Shown here one piece after another: positions 1 to 6,113 of a DNA stretch of 6,113 bases. The notes under the pieces were generated by a model. It was given only the letters and a program-made list of their open reading frames with translations. It searched no databases and was not told the DNA's origin. The stretch's first letter is position 1, and every line of letters starts with the position of its first letter. This stretch comes from Methanothrix sp. (GTDB lineage: Archaea; Halobacteriota; Methanosarcinia; Methanotrichales; Methanotrichaceae). The position numbers were made by a program, and so were the translations under genes. The stretch is taken from positions 1 to 6,113 of the forward strand of contig JAABPZ010000092.1 of NCBI GenBank assembly GCA_011391755.1. Reading direction: 5' to 3'.

Positions 1-1292
1 TCAAGTATGAGACCAAGGCCAAGTTCAAGGAGTTCAAGTTCGAGGATTGGGGCGCATTTAAGGTCATGGGCTTCCGGGCAGACAGGTACTTCGCAGGCTA
101 TGTCGAGAACAAGGACAACGTCGATAAGAACATCCTGTTCAAGGAGTCCACTGACGAGAATTCCCTCTCCCGCGGGCAGCTCCAGAAGATCCTTATTGAT
201 GACGATACCGAGAAGACTTTCACCTCTGGCACCCCCCTCAAGTTTGAGGAAGGCTATGAACTGGCAATCAAATCCATTGATATCGACGGCAACAAGGTCT
301 ATCTCGAGCTCTCCAAGGATGGCTCCGTTGTAGACCGCAAGGTCATATCCCCGTCCAAGACCGACGCGACCATGGCCGACAAAACTTACTACTACAAGAA
401 TCCGCAGGTAGGCGATCAGAAGAACCTGGTTACCATCGCAGCTCACTTCAAGAACGCCTTTTGTGGCGCTGATCAGAATCTGGCCACCATCGACGGTCTC
501 TGGCAGATCTCCAGTGAGGCAACGAAGGTCAAGGCCGACACCCAGTACGATACGATGACCATCACCTCAGTGGATGCAATCGCCGGAAGCATCACCATGG
601 AGGACCAGGTCTACAAGCTAGGACCCATCAAGGGCGCTGTTGTACCCGCTACTGAGGCCGCATCCGCAGTAGAGAACATGAACACAGAGGCGCCAGCCAC
701 TAAGCCGGTCATGGCTGAGCTGGAACCTTCAAGCCAGGATATTGATGGTGCTGAAGTGATACTTCAGAAACGGCCTAATGGAACTATCTTCGAAATCCTT
801 CCCCGTCAAATGAAAGTGGGGGTGCAGAGGCAAGTTGTTGCGGCAATTTCCCGAACACCAGAATTGAACTTGACAAACAAAGTTAAAATATCAATTGTGG
901 ATATAGAAGAAATTAAGCCGGAGGAATATCATCAATCAGCTCTTCGTGTGTACAAGGATATGAAGATTGACTTGGTTGTTACGCCTGATGATTTTAAAAT
1001 TGTAAAGCAACATCGTTCAGATATGCAGCATGTTCCATTTGATGATTTTGCCGTTTGGAGATGGCTGGTGACTCCAACGCAAAGCGGACTGCATAGTGTG
1101 GATTTTGTTGTATCCGTGCTGGATCCGCCAATTGATGAAACGGTCGTGCAAGTTAAAAAATATGATGTTGAGGTGGACTACATATTTGCTTCAAAAGAAT
1201 GGCTGGCGAAAAACTACCAATGGCTTTTCGGCTCGCTATTTGGATCCGGCCTAATTCTGTGGTTTTTAAAGCGGCGAGATGGTGGAAAATAG
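1..1292 (+). CDS. S-layer protein, 3' part, with an unusual C-terminal beta module and membrane anchor
   Basis: Partial at the 5' end: the frame (first full codon at base 3) is open from the left edge, giving 429 visible residues; the ATG at 66 is internal. Residues 1 to about 205 match the Methanosarcinales S-layer duplication domain (PF07752/DUF1608): VMGFRADRYFAGY (21-33), GQLQKILIDDDTE (58-70), the following EEGYELAIKSIDIDGNKVYLEL stretch, and GLWQIS near 165. Such proteins tile the cell surface. A Thr/Ala/Glu/Pro-rich linker (about 207-250) leads to a second module (about 255-395) with PRQMKVG (267-273), MKIDL (320), FKI (331-333) and WRWLVTP (352-358), then a short hydrophobic segment (about 405-422) and a KRRDGGK tail. 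The positive tail places the module outside the cell. N-glycosylation sequons (NGT, NLT) are seen only in the second module. Base composition falls sharply near 740-780, suggesting a chimera. S-layer assignment is firm; the module's origin is inference. Confidence 0.88.
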   Translation, partial: KYETKAKFKEFKFEDWGAFKVMGFRADRYFAGYVENKDNVDKNILFKESTDENSLSRGQLQKILIDDDTEKTFTSGTPLKFEEGYELAIKSIDIDGNKVYLELSKDGSVVDRKVISPSKTDATMADKTYYYKNPQVGDQKNLVTIAAHFKNAFCGADQNLATIDGLWQISSEATKVKADTQYDTMTITSVDAIAGSITMEDQVYKLGPIKGAVVPATEAASAVENMNTEAPATKPVMAELEPSSQDIDGAEVILQKRPNGTIFEILPRQMKVGVQRQVVAAISRTPELNLTNKVKISIVDIEEIKPEEYHQSALRVYKDMKIDLVVTPDDFKIVKQHRSDMQHVPFDDFAVWRWLVTPTQSGLHSVDFVVSVLDPPIDETVVQVKKYDVEVDYIFASKEWLAKNYQWLFGSLFGSGLILWFLKRRDGGK

Positions 1293-1316
1293 ATAAAACA
1301 TATATAAAAAAAATAT

Positions 1317-1350
1317 CAAATTCCGGTCTCTCCGGAATTTGTTTTATTTT
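1317..1350. terminator. Hairpin terminator between convergent genes, likely bidirectional
   Basis: A perfect 10-bp inverted repeat (CAAATTCCGG at 1317-1326, CCGGAATTTG at 1332-1341) encloses a 5-base loop. It is followed on the plus strand by GTTTTATTTT and preceded by an A-rich run (about 1294-1316), which is T-rich on the minus strand. It lies 25 bases past the S-layer stop and 18 bases past the end of the convergent minus-strand gene, so it can serve both. Archaeal termination depends mainly on the U-rich tract; the role of the stem is inferred. Confidence 0.7.
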
Positions 1351-1358
1351 CTATCTAT

Positions 1359-2054
1359 CTAAGCCGTCTTCTCGCCCTCGGCGTTTCCCGTCCAGGATTC
1401 TCCGCTCGTGGAAAATGCCTGGTACTCTCCCGTGGCATAGTCTCCGCTCAGATTGAGATTGAGCTTGTATTGGACGATGGGATTGGCAGTAACCAGATTC
1501 AACTCCAGGGTTGCATCGGCAACAGCTCCCGATACCGTCACATCCCGGGTGTTGTTGCCCTCTTTGATCTTGCCGGCTCCAAAGACATCATTTCCCTTCT
1601 GGAAGACTGCCAGGTTCAGATCCCTCTCAACGCTGTCGTTCAGGGTAAAATACCAGCTTCCGCCTACGGTGGCGACTTCCGGCTGGGTGGGGGGAAGCTC
1701 AGTATCGGTGGCATTGGATGTGTTCGCGGCTGGTGCGATCTGTTCTGTTGCAGTACTGGCTACTGCCTCTTCGCTGGCCGACTCCGTTTGAGTCCTGGAA
1801 TCCTTGGCACTGTTGCCGCCGCCTGTGAGTGTGCTGGGGATGGTCCAGTCTTGTGAGCTTTTATTCTTCTGCAATTCTCGGGATAACTTGGGAGTTGCCG
1901 CCTGTCCTGCCGGTGGAGTAATAATTTCTTCTTCTCCGCCGCTTATCAGCTCATCTGCGCTTAAGCCTTCTGCATCCCAATTGGCACAAAGAGCCGTTAC
2001 AGCCAGGAAGGCAATGAAAAGCAATGATGATAGTATTAGCATTCTAAATCTCAT
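1359..2054 (-). CDS. Exported sequon-rich protein with C-terminal beta domain (paralog of the next gene)
   Basis: A 231-residue protein of unknown function. Residues 1-24 form a signal peptide (MRFRM, then a hydrophobic core, then a probable signal peptidase site after LCA, before NWD). Residues 25-128 are low in complexity and rich in Ser, Thr, Ala, Glu and Pro, which suggests an extended linker. Residues 131-227 form a compact beta-rich domain starting GSWYFTLNDSVER and containing a QKGNDVFGAGKI segment and LSGDYATGEY. It has many N-glycosylation sequons (NKS, NTS, NAT, NDS, NNT, NLS), fitting an extracytoplasmic, glycosylated protein. The same domain recurs in the gene just upstream (2133-2681), so the pair is a tandem duplication. 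The ATG at 2054 is preceded by a GAAGGTC ribosome-binding-like sequence; an ATG four codons in is an alternative. It has no membrane anchor besides the signal peptide. Transcribed after 2133-2681 across a 78-bp gap with no clear terminator. Confidence 0.8.
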   Translation of the reverse strand: MRFRMLILSSLLFIAFLAVTALCANWDAEGLSADELISGGEEEIITPPAGQAATPKLSRELQKNKSSQDWTIPSTLTGGGNSAKDSRTQTESASEEAVASTATEQIAPAANTSNATDTELPPTQPEVATVGGSWYFTLNDSVERDLNLAVFQKGNDVFGAGKIKEGNNTRDVTVSGAVADATLELNLVTANPIVQYKLNLNLSGDYATGEYQAFSTSGESWTGNAEGEKTA

Positions 2055-2132
2055 GACAAATCGACCTTCTTCATTCGCATGTGCCTTGCAAATTATTAGT
2101 TGATAAGCTTAATGGTTATACGACAAACACCG

Positions 2133-2681
2133 TTAGTTGATCTTTCCCATGGCGATTCCCTTCCAGGGCACATATCTGACACTGTAGCCATGATAGTCGC
2201 CGGACAGGGATTTGCCTTTCATGGTCAGAGAAAGATGAAAGAGCGTTAGGTCGTCGGAGAGGACGTCTAAATTCAGCTTGTTCCCGGTGACGGTCCCGGT
2301 TGCCGTGGCATTTTGAAGGCTGCCTCCCACAACAATCGTTCCCTTGCCGAATACGACATCATTAGACTGGTACATCTCTAACGCAACAGATCGCTCCAGG
2401 CTGTCCAGCAGATTCAGGCTCCAGGTACTGGTGGGGCTGAGCAGCCTCGCCTTGGGCTGGGAGAGCTGCGAGTCTGCAATAGAGCCGGGCAGATTCTTTC
2501 CCGTTATCACCGGCGTGGCATTGCCTAACTGGTCTTGCTGACCGGGGCTGAAGATATCCTCCCCCATGGTATTTTTTATGTCCTGCATTGGATTCAAAGG
2601 ATCATCTTGTGCAGCAGCGCAGGCTGCCAGGAAAATGAGCATCAAAATGCCGATCAGATATTTGATATTAGTATATTTCAT
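2133..2681 (-). CDS. Small exported, possibly lipid-anchored protein, paralog of 1359-2054
   Basis: A 182-residue protein of unknown function. Residues 1-24 are a signal peptide (MKYTNIKYLIG, hydrophobic core). LAAC at 18-21 fits a lipobox, so Cys21 could be lipid-modified; cleavage after AAA at 22-24 by ordinary signal peptidase fits equally well. A polar segment (25-85) with one NAT sequon leads to a C-terminal domain (about 86-180): STWSLNLLDSLERSVALEM, then VVFGKGTIVVGG, LQNATATG and LSGDYHGY. Lined up with the neighbour, both share an aromatic W near the start, DS-x-ER, a FG-x-G or GAG turn before a beta strand, and L-SGDY, with similar spacing. An AAGGGG sequence (2692-2697 on this strand) lies 11 bases before the ATG as a loosely spaced ribosome binding site. 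It is first of the two-gene exported-protein cluster; the upstream gene is separated by a T-rich terminator tract. Confidence 0.78.
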   Translation of the reverse strand: MKYTNIKYLIGILMLIFLAACAAAQDDPLNPMQDIKNTMGEDIFSPGQQDQLGNATPVITGKNLPGSIADSQLSQPKARLLSPTSTWSLNLLDSLERSVALEMYQSNDVVFGKGTIVVGGSLQNATATGTVTGNKLNLDVLSDDLTLFHLSLTMKGKSLSGDYHGYSVRYVPWKGIAMGKIN

Positions 2682-2744
2682 TTATTAGCTGCCCCTTAAG
2701 TCCGATAATCGTTTGATTGTCGCTCTTGAACTAATGAATTTGCC

Positions 2745-2760
2745 AAAACAAAAAATAAAA
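2745..2760 (-). terminator. T-rich terminator tract after the PIN-ATPase gene
   Basis: On the minus strand this reads as TTTTATTTTTTGTTTT, beginning 26 bases after the stop of the PIN-ATPase-KH gene. No stem-loop precedes it. Archaeal RNA polymerase terminates on such U-rich runs without a hairpin, so it probably ends that unit and separates it from the exported-protein pair. The remaining gap (2682-2744) must hold the promoter of the 2133-2681 gene, but I see no convincing TATA box in it. Confidence 0.55.
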
Positions 2761-2785
2761 CGCAAAGAGAAGATCAATAGCAGGC

Positions 2786-4612
2786 TCATTCAGAGCTTGC
2801 CTTTTGCACCTCGATCTTCTCTCCCGTCTTCATGCGCTTGATGATGCGTTTGGCCATCTCCGAGGACTTGGCCACCCGGATATCTCCTCGGCGGCCCACG
2901 GTGGCCGTGAAGATCGGCTCCTCGCCAACGTATACCTCCACCGACTCTCCGGCCATGCCCTCCAGCCAGATGATGAGATGCTTGGCCGTCTCCTCCAACT
3001 CTGGCGTTGCCAGGGCCGGCGCATCCTGAGTGCGCACGTCGATGTGCAGTCCCAGGTTCTTCTCGATCTGATCGATGTTCTTGCCGGCCTTGCCAATCAC
3101 TCTCGCCGCTTCATCCTGGGGAACGTGGATGACTGCCGATGAGTCGGTGAGCATCTCCACCTGGAAAGGGCCACGCACATGATGCGCTATCTCCTTCTCA
3201 ATCTCGCGACTGGCCAGTCTCCAGGATGGAGAGGGCTTGCGACTCTCCTTGGACACGGGCATGACCACAATCTGCTCGCCGTAGGAGTATAGCTCGTACT
3301 CCGCCTGGCCCGTCTCAAAGTCCTTGACCACAATCACCGGCCGGGCCAGGTCCGCTTCCACCATGCCGGCGGGAACCTTGACCACGAACTCCACATCCAG
3401 GACATGGGTGACCTCGCCCTTCTCGATGAAGACCACCGTGTCTACCACCTGGGGAATCATGCCCATGTCCACGCGACCGAGAAGACGTTGCAAGGCATCG
3501 ATGGGCTTGTTGGCATGCACCACACCGATCATACCCACGCCCGCCAGGCGCATATCTGCGAAGACCTGGAAGTCGCGCGTCTTTCGCACCTCATCGTAGA
3601 TGGTGTAGTCGGGCCTGACCAAGAGCAAAATATCTGCCGAGGCTTCCATGCTGCCTTCCAGCGGCCCGTACTGAGTGATCTCCGGGGGAACTTGCAGATC
3701 GCGAGGCGACTCCAGGGTCTTGACCACATAGTTGCAGCTTAAGAGATACTCGGCAACTCCGGCGGCAAATGTGGACTTTCCCGAGCCAGGCGGACCGGCG
3801 ATGAGAATGCCTCTCTGACTCTCCTTCAGCCTTTCTTTTAGCATGCTGCTATGCCGGTAAGAGTCAAAGCTCACCTTGGCCACCGGTCGCACGGCCGTTA
3901 TCTCCAGACCGTCTGAGAAGGGGGGCTTGGCTATGGCGATTCTCATGGGCCCGATCTGAATTACGGCGGCACCAATCTTCTCCATCTCCACATAGCCTTC
4001 CGGATCAGCCTTGGCCCTTTCGAAGATCTCGCGAGAGAGGTCTCTTAGCTCCCTTTCCGATAGCGTCCTCTCTCCTATTCGAATCAGGGAAAAGTCTCCC
4101 ACCCGGCCGCGTTTGGCCATGGGGATGGCACCCTCTTTGAGATGCACGGAGAGAGTATCCTCTGTGAAGTATTTCTCCAGAGATAAGGGCTTGATAGGCT
4201 CGCGCTGCGGACGGACATACTCCACGTCCAGGCCCATGGCCTCAGCCACCCGGAACTGAACCTGATCGCTGGTAAGGAAGGAGGCGCCCAGTTCCAGGGC
4301 GACATCCCGAATCATAGCGTCTATCTCGCCCCCGCCGGCGAGCTTGATCTGGTCTAAATTGGGCCTGATGCCCACGTATTCCAGCTCGATCTTGCCCGTC
4401 TTGGCAAGTTCTGAGAGCTTCCTTAACTCCTCCAATCCCCTAAGACCAATATCTCGCCCGTGGTTGGCCTGAGCCTCCAGCTCGGCTACCACAGCTTCAG
4501 GTACAACGATCCTGCGGCCCTGCAGCTCACCGGCTTTGATCTTGGCAGAGACTCTGCCATCAATTACCACGCTGGTATCTGGCACTAACGGTTGCGCCAT
4601 TGTCGAAAACAT
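2786..4612 (-). CDS. PIN domain / VirB11-PilT-type ATPase / KH domain protein (archaeal PINA, COG1855 type)
   Basis: A 608-residue archaeal protein of full family length. The N-terminal PIN nuclease-like domain (about 8-135) keeps the acidic set D12 (VPDTS), E44, D98 and D116. The central secretion-type ATPase (about 215-420) has Walker A GPPGSGKST (273-281), a Walker-B/Glu region around YDEVR (339-343), and a His-box-like GVVHANKP with H366. A KH RNA/ssDNA-binding domain (about 488-528) carries VIGKAGKNI with the GKAG loop at 507-510; a small beta-rich extension follows (about 555-600). In Sulfolobus the homologous PINA is a hexameric ATPase linked to Holliday-junction processing with Hjc and Hel308; whether this holds here is inference, and an RNA role remains possible. 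The start could be the ATG at 4612 or the one at 4600 (MAQPLVPDTS): AAAGG abuts the first but is well placed for the second, which I slightly favour. It lies 33 bp downstream of the 4646-5329 gene, so probably co-transcribed. Confidence 0.92.
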   Translation of the reverse strand: MFSTMAQPLVPDTSVVIDGRVSAKIKAGELQGRRIVVPEAVVAELEAQANHGRDIGLRGLEELRKLSELAKTGKIELEYVGIRPNLDQIKLAGGGEIDAMIRDVALELGASFLTSDQVQFRVAEAMGLDVEYVRPQREPIKPLSLEKYFTEDTLSVHLKEGAIPMAKRGRVGDFSLIRIGERTLSERELRDLSREIFERAKADPEGYVEMEKIGAAVIQIGPMRIAIAKPPFSDGLEITAVRPVAKVSFDSYRHSSMLKERLKESQRGILIAGPPGSGKSTFAAGVAEYLLSCNYVVKTLESPRDLQVPPEITQYGPLEGSMEASADILLLVRPDYTIYDEVRKTRDFQVFADMRLAGVGMIGVVHANKPIDALQRLLGRVDMGMIPQVVDTVVFIEKGEVTHVLDVEFVVKVPAGMVEADLARPVIVVKDFETGQAEYELYSYGEQIVVMPVSKESRKPSPSWRLASREIEKEIAHHVRGPFQVEMLTDSSAVIHVPQDEAARVIGKAGKNIDQIEKNLGLHIDVRTQDAPALATPELEETAKHLIIWLEGMAGESVEVYVGEEPIFTATVGRRGDIRVAKSSEMAKRIIKRMKTGEKIEVQKASSE

Positions 4613-4645
4613 CCTTTAATCATCAATTATCATCTAGAAATAAAG

Positions 4646-5329
4646 CTAGAGATAGACTATATCCATCTTTCGCTTTTCAGCTATCCATTCCAGCACGTAG
4701 TCTATGTCCAGTTGTCTTCTGGTCTGCAGACTGGATTGTACCACCATGATGGGACTGCTCTTCATAGCCTCGGATATCTTCAAAGAGGCCACTGCTCCAA
4801 ATCCGGGATCTAGCCTTCTTAAGATGTGGAGCTTTATATCGCTGCAGGCAAAGCCTTCATCGGTTCTATGTCCCAGTTCGATGCAGGCTTTTCCCTGCGA
4901 GGATTGCAGCCGAAATGCCACGCTGTAGCTGGCAAATTTGCTTCGATCATAGAGCTTTCTCTCCTGGAAAGTAGGCCGCAGATCTTCTTCCATTATGGCC
5001 GTGCCTAAAGTTATCAGATCCTGGGTAGCCACAGAGGAGTATTGGGGGCAGCCGGCCAGCTTAGAAGCCGTGAGGTTTTTTAAGGACGCATCCTTGGCAT
5101 GGCAGTATTCGCTGTCATCTACCGCCCAGAAATCCCGGCTTAAAGGGAATGTGGCCGTTGCATAATTGTCACAGCTTTTGCACTTCATCCCTATGACAAC
5201 TTCCTTATTCAGGAACGGCGCGATGCCCTCTAAGATGACCAGAGCATCTGCGACGCGAAAGTCTGCTGCCTCTCCAAGGAACTTCCTGGCCTCTCGGACC
5301 GCAAAGAGTATTTCATTCCTGTTATCCAT
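4646..5329 (-). CDS. Hypothetical Cys-containing protein upstream of the PIN-ATPase
   Basis: A 227-residue protein I do not recognise. There is no signal peptide or membrane segment, so it is probably cytoplasmic. The N-terminal part (about 1-46) looks helical (EILFAVREARKFLGEAADFRVADALVILEG by its hydrophobic pattern). A CKSC pair (C50, C53) with C76-H77 and C94 could bind zinc or another metal; C149 and C162 are further cysteines. The C-terminal part (about 165-227) mixes strands and helix and ends with a charged helix, YVLEWIAEKRKMDIVYL. The start is supported by GAGG seven bases before the ATG. It is the first gene of a minus-strand unit, with the PIN-ATPase-KH gene 33 bp behind it, and is divergent from the por operon. 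Co-transcription hints at a link with the ATPase, for example nucleic-acid binding, but this is guesswork. That it is a real gene is well supported by the ribosome binding site and the uninterrupted frame in a tight layout. Confidence 0.8.
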   Translation of the reverse strand: MDNRNEILFAVREARKFLGEAADFRVADALVILEGIAPFLNKEVVIGMKCKSCDNYATATFPLSRDFWAVDDSEYCHAKDASLKNLTASKLAGCPQYSSVATQDLITLGTAIMEEDLRPTFQERKLYDRSKFASYSVAFRLQSSQGKACIELGHRTDEGFACSDIKLHILRRLDPGFGAVASLKISEAMKSSPIMVVQSSLQTRRQLDIDYVLEWIAEKRKMDIVYL

Positions 5330-5394
5330 AGGCTATCCTCAAACGCCGGAGCCATTTTGCCCAGGCGGCATGAACTGGGGTGTAAGAAGAGCAT

Positions 5395-5402
5395 CATACA
5401 TA
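5395..5402 (-). promoter_or_regulatory. Candidate TATA box for the minus-strand 4646-5329 unit
   Basis: On the minus strand this reads TATGTATG within CTTATGTATGAT, 66 bases before the ATG. A start site about 25 bases downstream would leave a leader of roughly 40 bases. The match to an archaeal TATA box is partial and no purine-rich BRE is obvious, so it is only a candidate within the 165-bp divergent region. Confidence 0.3.
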
Positions 5403-5420
5403 AGAACTTGCCGTGGCTCC

Positions 5421-5436
5421 GAAAGAGATATATTTA
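5421..5436 (+). promoter_or_regulatory. BRE and TATA box of the por operon
   Basis: GAAAGA (5421-5426) is a purine-rich BRE-like element directly before GATATATTTA, with TATATTTA at 5429-5436. Transcription would start about 25 bases downstream, near 5458-5462, giving a leader of about 35 bases that contains the GGAGGT site. It is the best archaeal promoter in the window. The TATA core is partly symmetric, so weak use toward the minus strand cannot be excluded. Confidence 0.6.
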
Positions 5437-5482
5437 CTCATCACTTTTCCGCGGAGAAGAGTAGATCAGCCTGCTAATAATT

Positions 5483-5488
5483 GGAGGT
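5483..5488 (+). promoter_or_regulatory. Ribosome binding site deciding the TTG start of porC
   Basis: GGAGGT is a near-perfect archaeal Shine-Dalgarno sequence, six bases before a TTG codon at 5495. The reading from this TTG gives [12 protein letters not shown], the invariant beginning of the gamma subunit, and no upstream or nearby in-frame ATG could include that motif. The site therefore settles the non-ATG start. Confidence 0.85.
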
Positions 5489-5494
5489 CAGCCC

Positions 5495-6031
5495 TTGAAA
5501 GAAATACGCTTACATGGTCGTGGCGGTCAGGGATCTGTCACTGCAGCCGAAATGATAGCCGTTGCGGCTTTTGAGGACAAAAGGTCCTCTCAGGCATTTC
5601 CGGCCTTCGGAGTAGAACGGAGAGGTGCGCCGGTAATGGCCTTTGCCAGAATTGCCGACCAGCCCATCCGGATCAGAAGTCAGATCTATGAGCCGGATTA
5701 CGTCATTGTGCAGGATGTAACCTTGCTCGATGTGGTGGATGTGGCAGCAGGACTTAAACCGACCGGGAAGATAATAATAAACACCGACCGGACCCGTGAG
5801 GCGCTCAAGCTTAAAACCGATGCAGAGGTCATCACTATCGACGCTACCAAGATCGCTATGGATATCCTAAAGCGGCCTATTGTCAACACCACCATGCTGG
5901 GAGCATTTTGCGGAGCCTGCAAAGAGGTGGGTCTGGAGAGCATGAACAAAGCTATTTCGGAACGCTTTAAAGGGGAGCTGGGCAAGAAGAACCTGCTCGC
6001 CATCAAAGCCGCCTTCGAGAGGGTATCTTAA
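5495..6031 (+). CDS. porC: Pyruvate:ferredoxin oxidoreductase, gamma subunit
   Basis: The gamma subunit of the four-subunit (gamma-delta-alpha-beta) archaeal pyruvate synthase, which interconverts pyruvate + CoA with acetyl-CoA + CO2 using ferredoxin; in acetate-using methanogens it mainly makes pyruvate for biosynthesis. The 178-residue length is normal. Diagnostic motifs are HGRGGQG (7-13), [13 protein letters not shown] (35-47) and NTTMLGAF (131-138), typical of the 2-oxoacid oxidoreductase gamma domain (PF01558). It starts with TTG behind a strong GGAGGT. The stop codon TAA shares its last base with the ATG of the next gene, porD, so the two are translationally linked in one operon; alpha and beta genes are expected past the right edge. 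FERR-GAPV and the delta gene directly behind favour the pyruvate enzyme over the 2-oxoglutarate or 2-oxoisovalerate paralogs, though the substrate is assigned by family resemblance. Confidence 0.93.
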   Translation: MKEIRLHGRGGQGSVTAAEMIAVAAFEDKRSSQAFPAFGVERRGAPVMAFARIADQPIRIRSQIYEPDYVIVQDVTLLDVVDVAAGLKPTGKIIINTDRTREALKLKTDAEVITIDATKIAMDILKRPIVNTTMLGAFCGACKEVGLESMNKAISERFKGELGKKNLLAIKAAFERVS

Positions 6032-6113
6032 TGGCAATTAAAGCCGGGAGTTTAGTAGAGGCGTGCAGCACCCGCATGACAAAGACCGGTGCCTGGCGAA
6101 CGTTCGTGCCCGT
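6031..6113 (+). CDS. porD: Pyruvate:ferredoxin oxidoreductase, delta (ferredoxin-like) subunit, N-terminal fragment
   Basis: Only the first 27 codons are present; the gene runs off the right edge. The ATG overlaps the porC stop by one base, and GAGGG lies upstream within porC. The visible residues end with TKTGAWRTFVPV, matching the TG-x-WR-x-F-x-P start that precedes the two 4Fe-4S cluster motifs in archaeal PorD. The cluster cysteines themselves lie outside the window; the single cysteine here (EACS) is not one of them by position. The subunit would pass electrons between the catalytic core and ferredoxin. Confidence 0.85.
   Translation, partial: MAIKAGSLVEACSTRMTKTGAWRTFVP

Noticed and set aside
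1453..2103. Open plus-strand frames opposite the exported-protein gene 1359-2054
   Set aside because: They lack ribosome binding sites and recognisable motifs, while the minus strand encodes a signal peptide and a domain with a paralog.
2804..3742. Several open frames on the plus strand and another minus frame inside the PIN-ATPase gene
   Set aside because: They are by-products of GC-rich coding sequence; the minus-strand frame carries Walker A, PIN and KH motifs throughout.
4633..4650. Small inverted repeat TCTAG/CTAGA around the stop of the 4646-5329 gene as a terminator
   Set aside because: A five-base AT-rich stem with no following T-run; more likely read through into the PIN-ATPase gene.
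5417..5456. CTCCG and CGGAG arms flanking the por TATA box as a possible operator
   Set aside because: Arms of only five bases separated by 30 are expected by chance.
5166..5477. Plus-strand open frame running from inside 4646-5329 into the divergent promoter region
   Set aside because: It overlaps a better-supported gene and the por TATA box, and has no ribosome binding site or known motif.
1..6113. CRISPR arrays, tRNA/rRNA genes, insertion sequences
   Set aside because: No regularly spaced direct repeats, cloverleaf-like segments, transposase motifs or paired terminal inverted repeats were seen by reading both strands.

Overview
The window looks like chromosomal DNA of a methanogenic archaeon of the order Methanosarcinales, most likely the Methanothrix (Methanosaeta) lineage. 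The evidence is an S-layer protein of the Methanosarcinales duplication-domain type (DUF1608/PF07752), an archaeal PIN-ATPase-KH protein (PINA/COG1855 type), the four-subunit-type pyruvate:ferredoxin oxidoreductase genes starting gamma-delta, archaeal TATA/BRE-like promoter sequence and GGAGGT-type ribosome binding sites. The genus is an inference from memory of these families, not a search result.

Layout. Positions 1-1292 (+) hold the 3' part of an S-layer gene whose C-terminal third is a different, AT-richer module ending in a membrane anchor. It converges on two minus-strand genes (1359-2054 and 2133-2681) for small, exported, sequon-rich proteins that share a C-terminal beta-rich domain and are evidently paralogs. 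A perfect 10-bp hairpin at 1317-1341 with T-rich flanks on both sides separates the convergent units. Further right on the minus strand lie the PIN-ATPase-KH gene (2786-4612) and, 33 bp upstream of it, an unrecognised 227-residue Cys-containing protein (4646-5329); these two probably form one transcription unit. A 165-bp divergent promoter region (5330-5494) separates them from the plus-strand por operon: complete porC (5495-6031, TTG start) and the first 27 codons of porD, overlapping by one base.

How the genes relate. The left half (1-2681) is cell-envelope material: a surface-layer protein and two exported proteins. The right half is housekeeping: a nucleic-acid ATPase likely tied to recombination or RNA handling, and the enzyme that in acetate-using methanogens makes pyruvate from acetyl-CoA for biosynthesis. 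The most unusual object is the chimeric S-layer gene: its C-terminal module resembles, from memory, a membrane-proximal beta-sandwich seen in bacterial multidomain signalling and conflict proteins, and the base composition changes abruptly where the module starts. No RNA genes, CRISPR arrays, insertion sequences or origins were seen.
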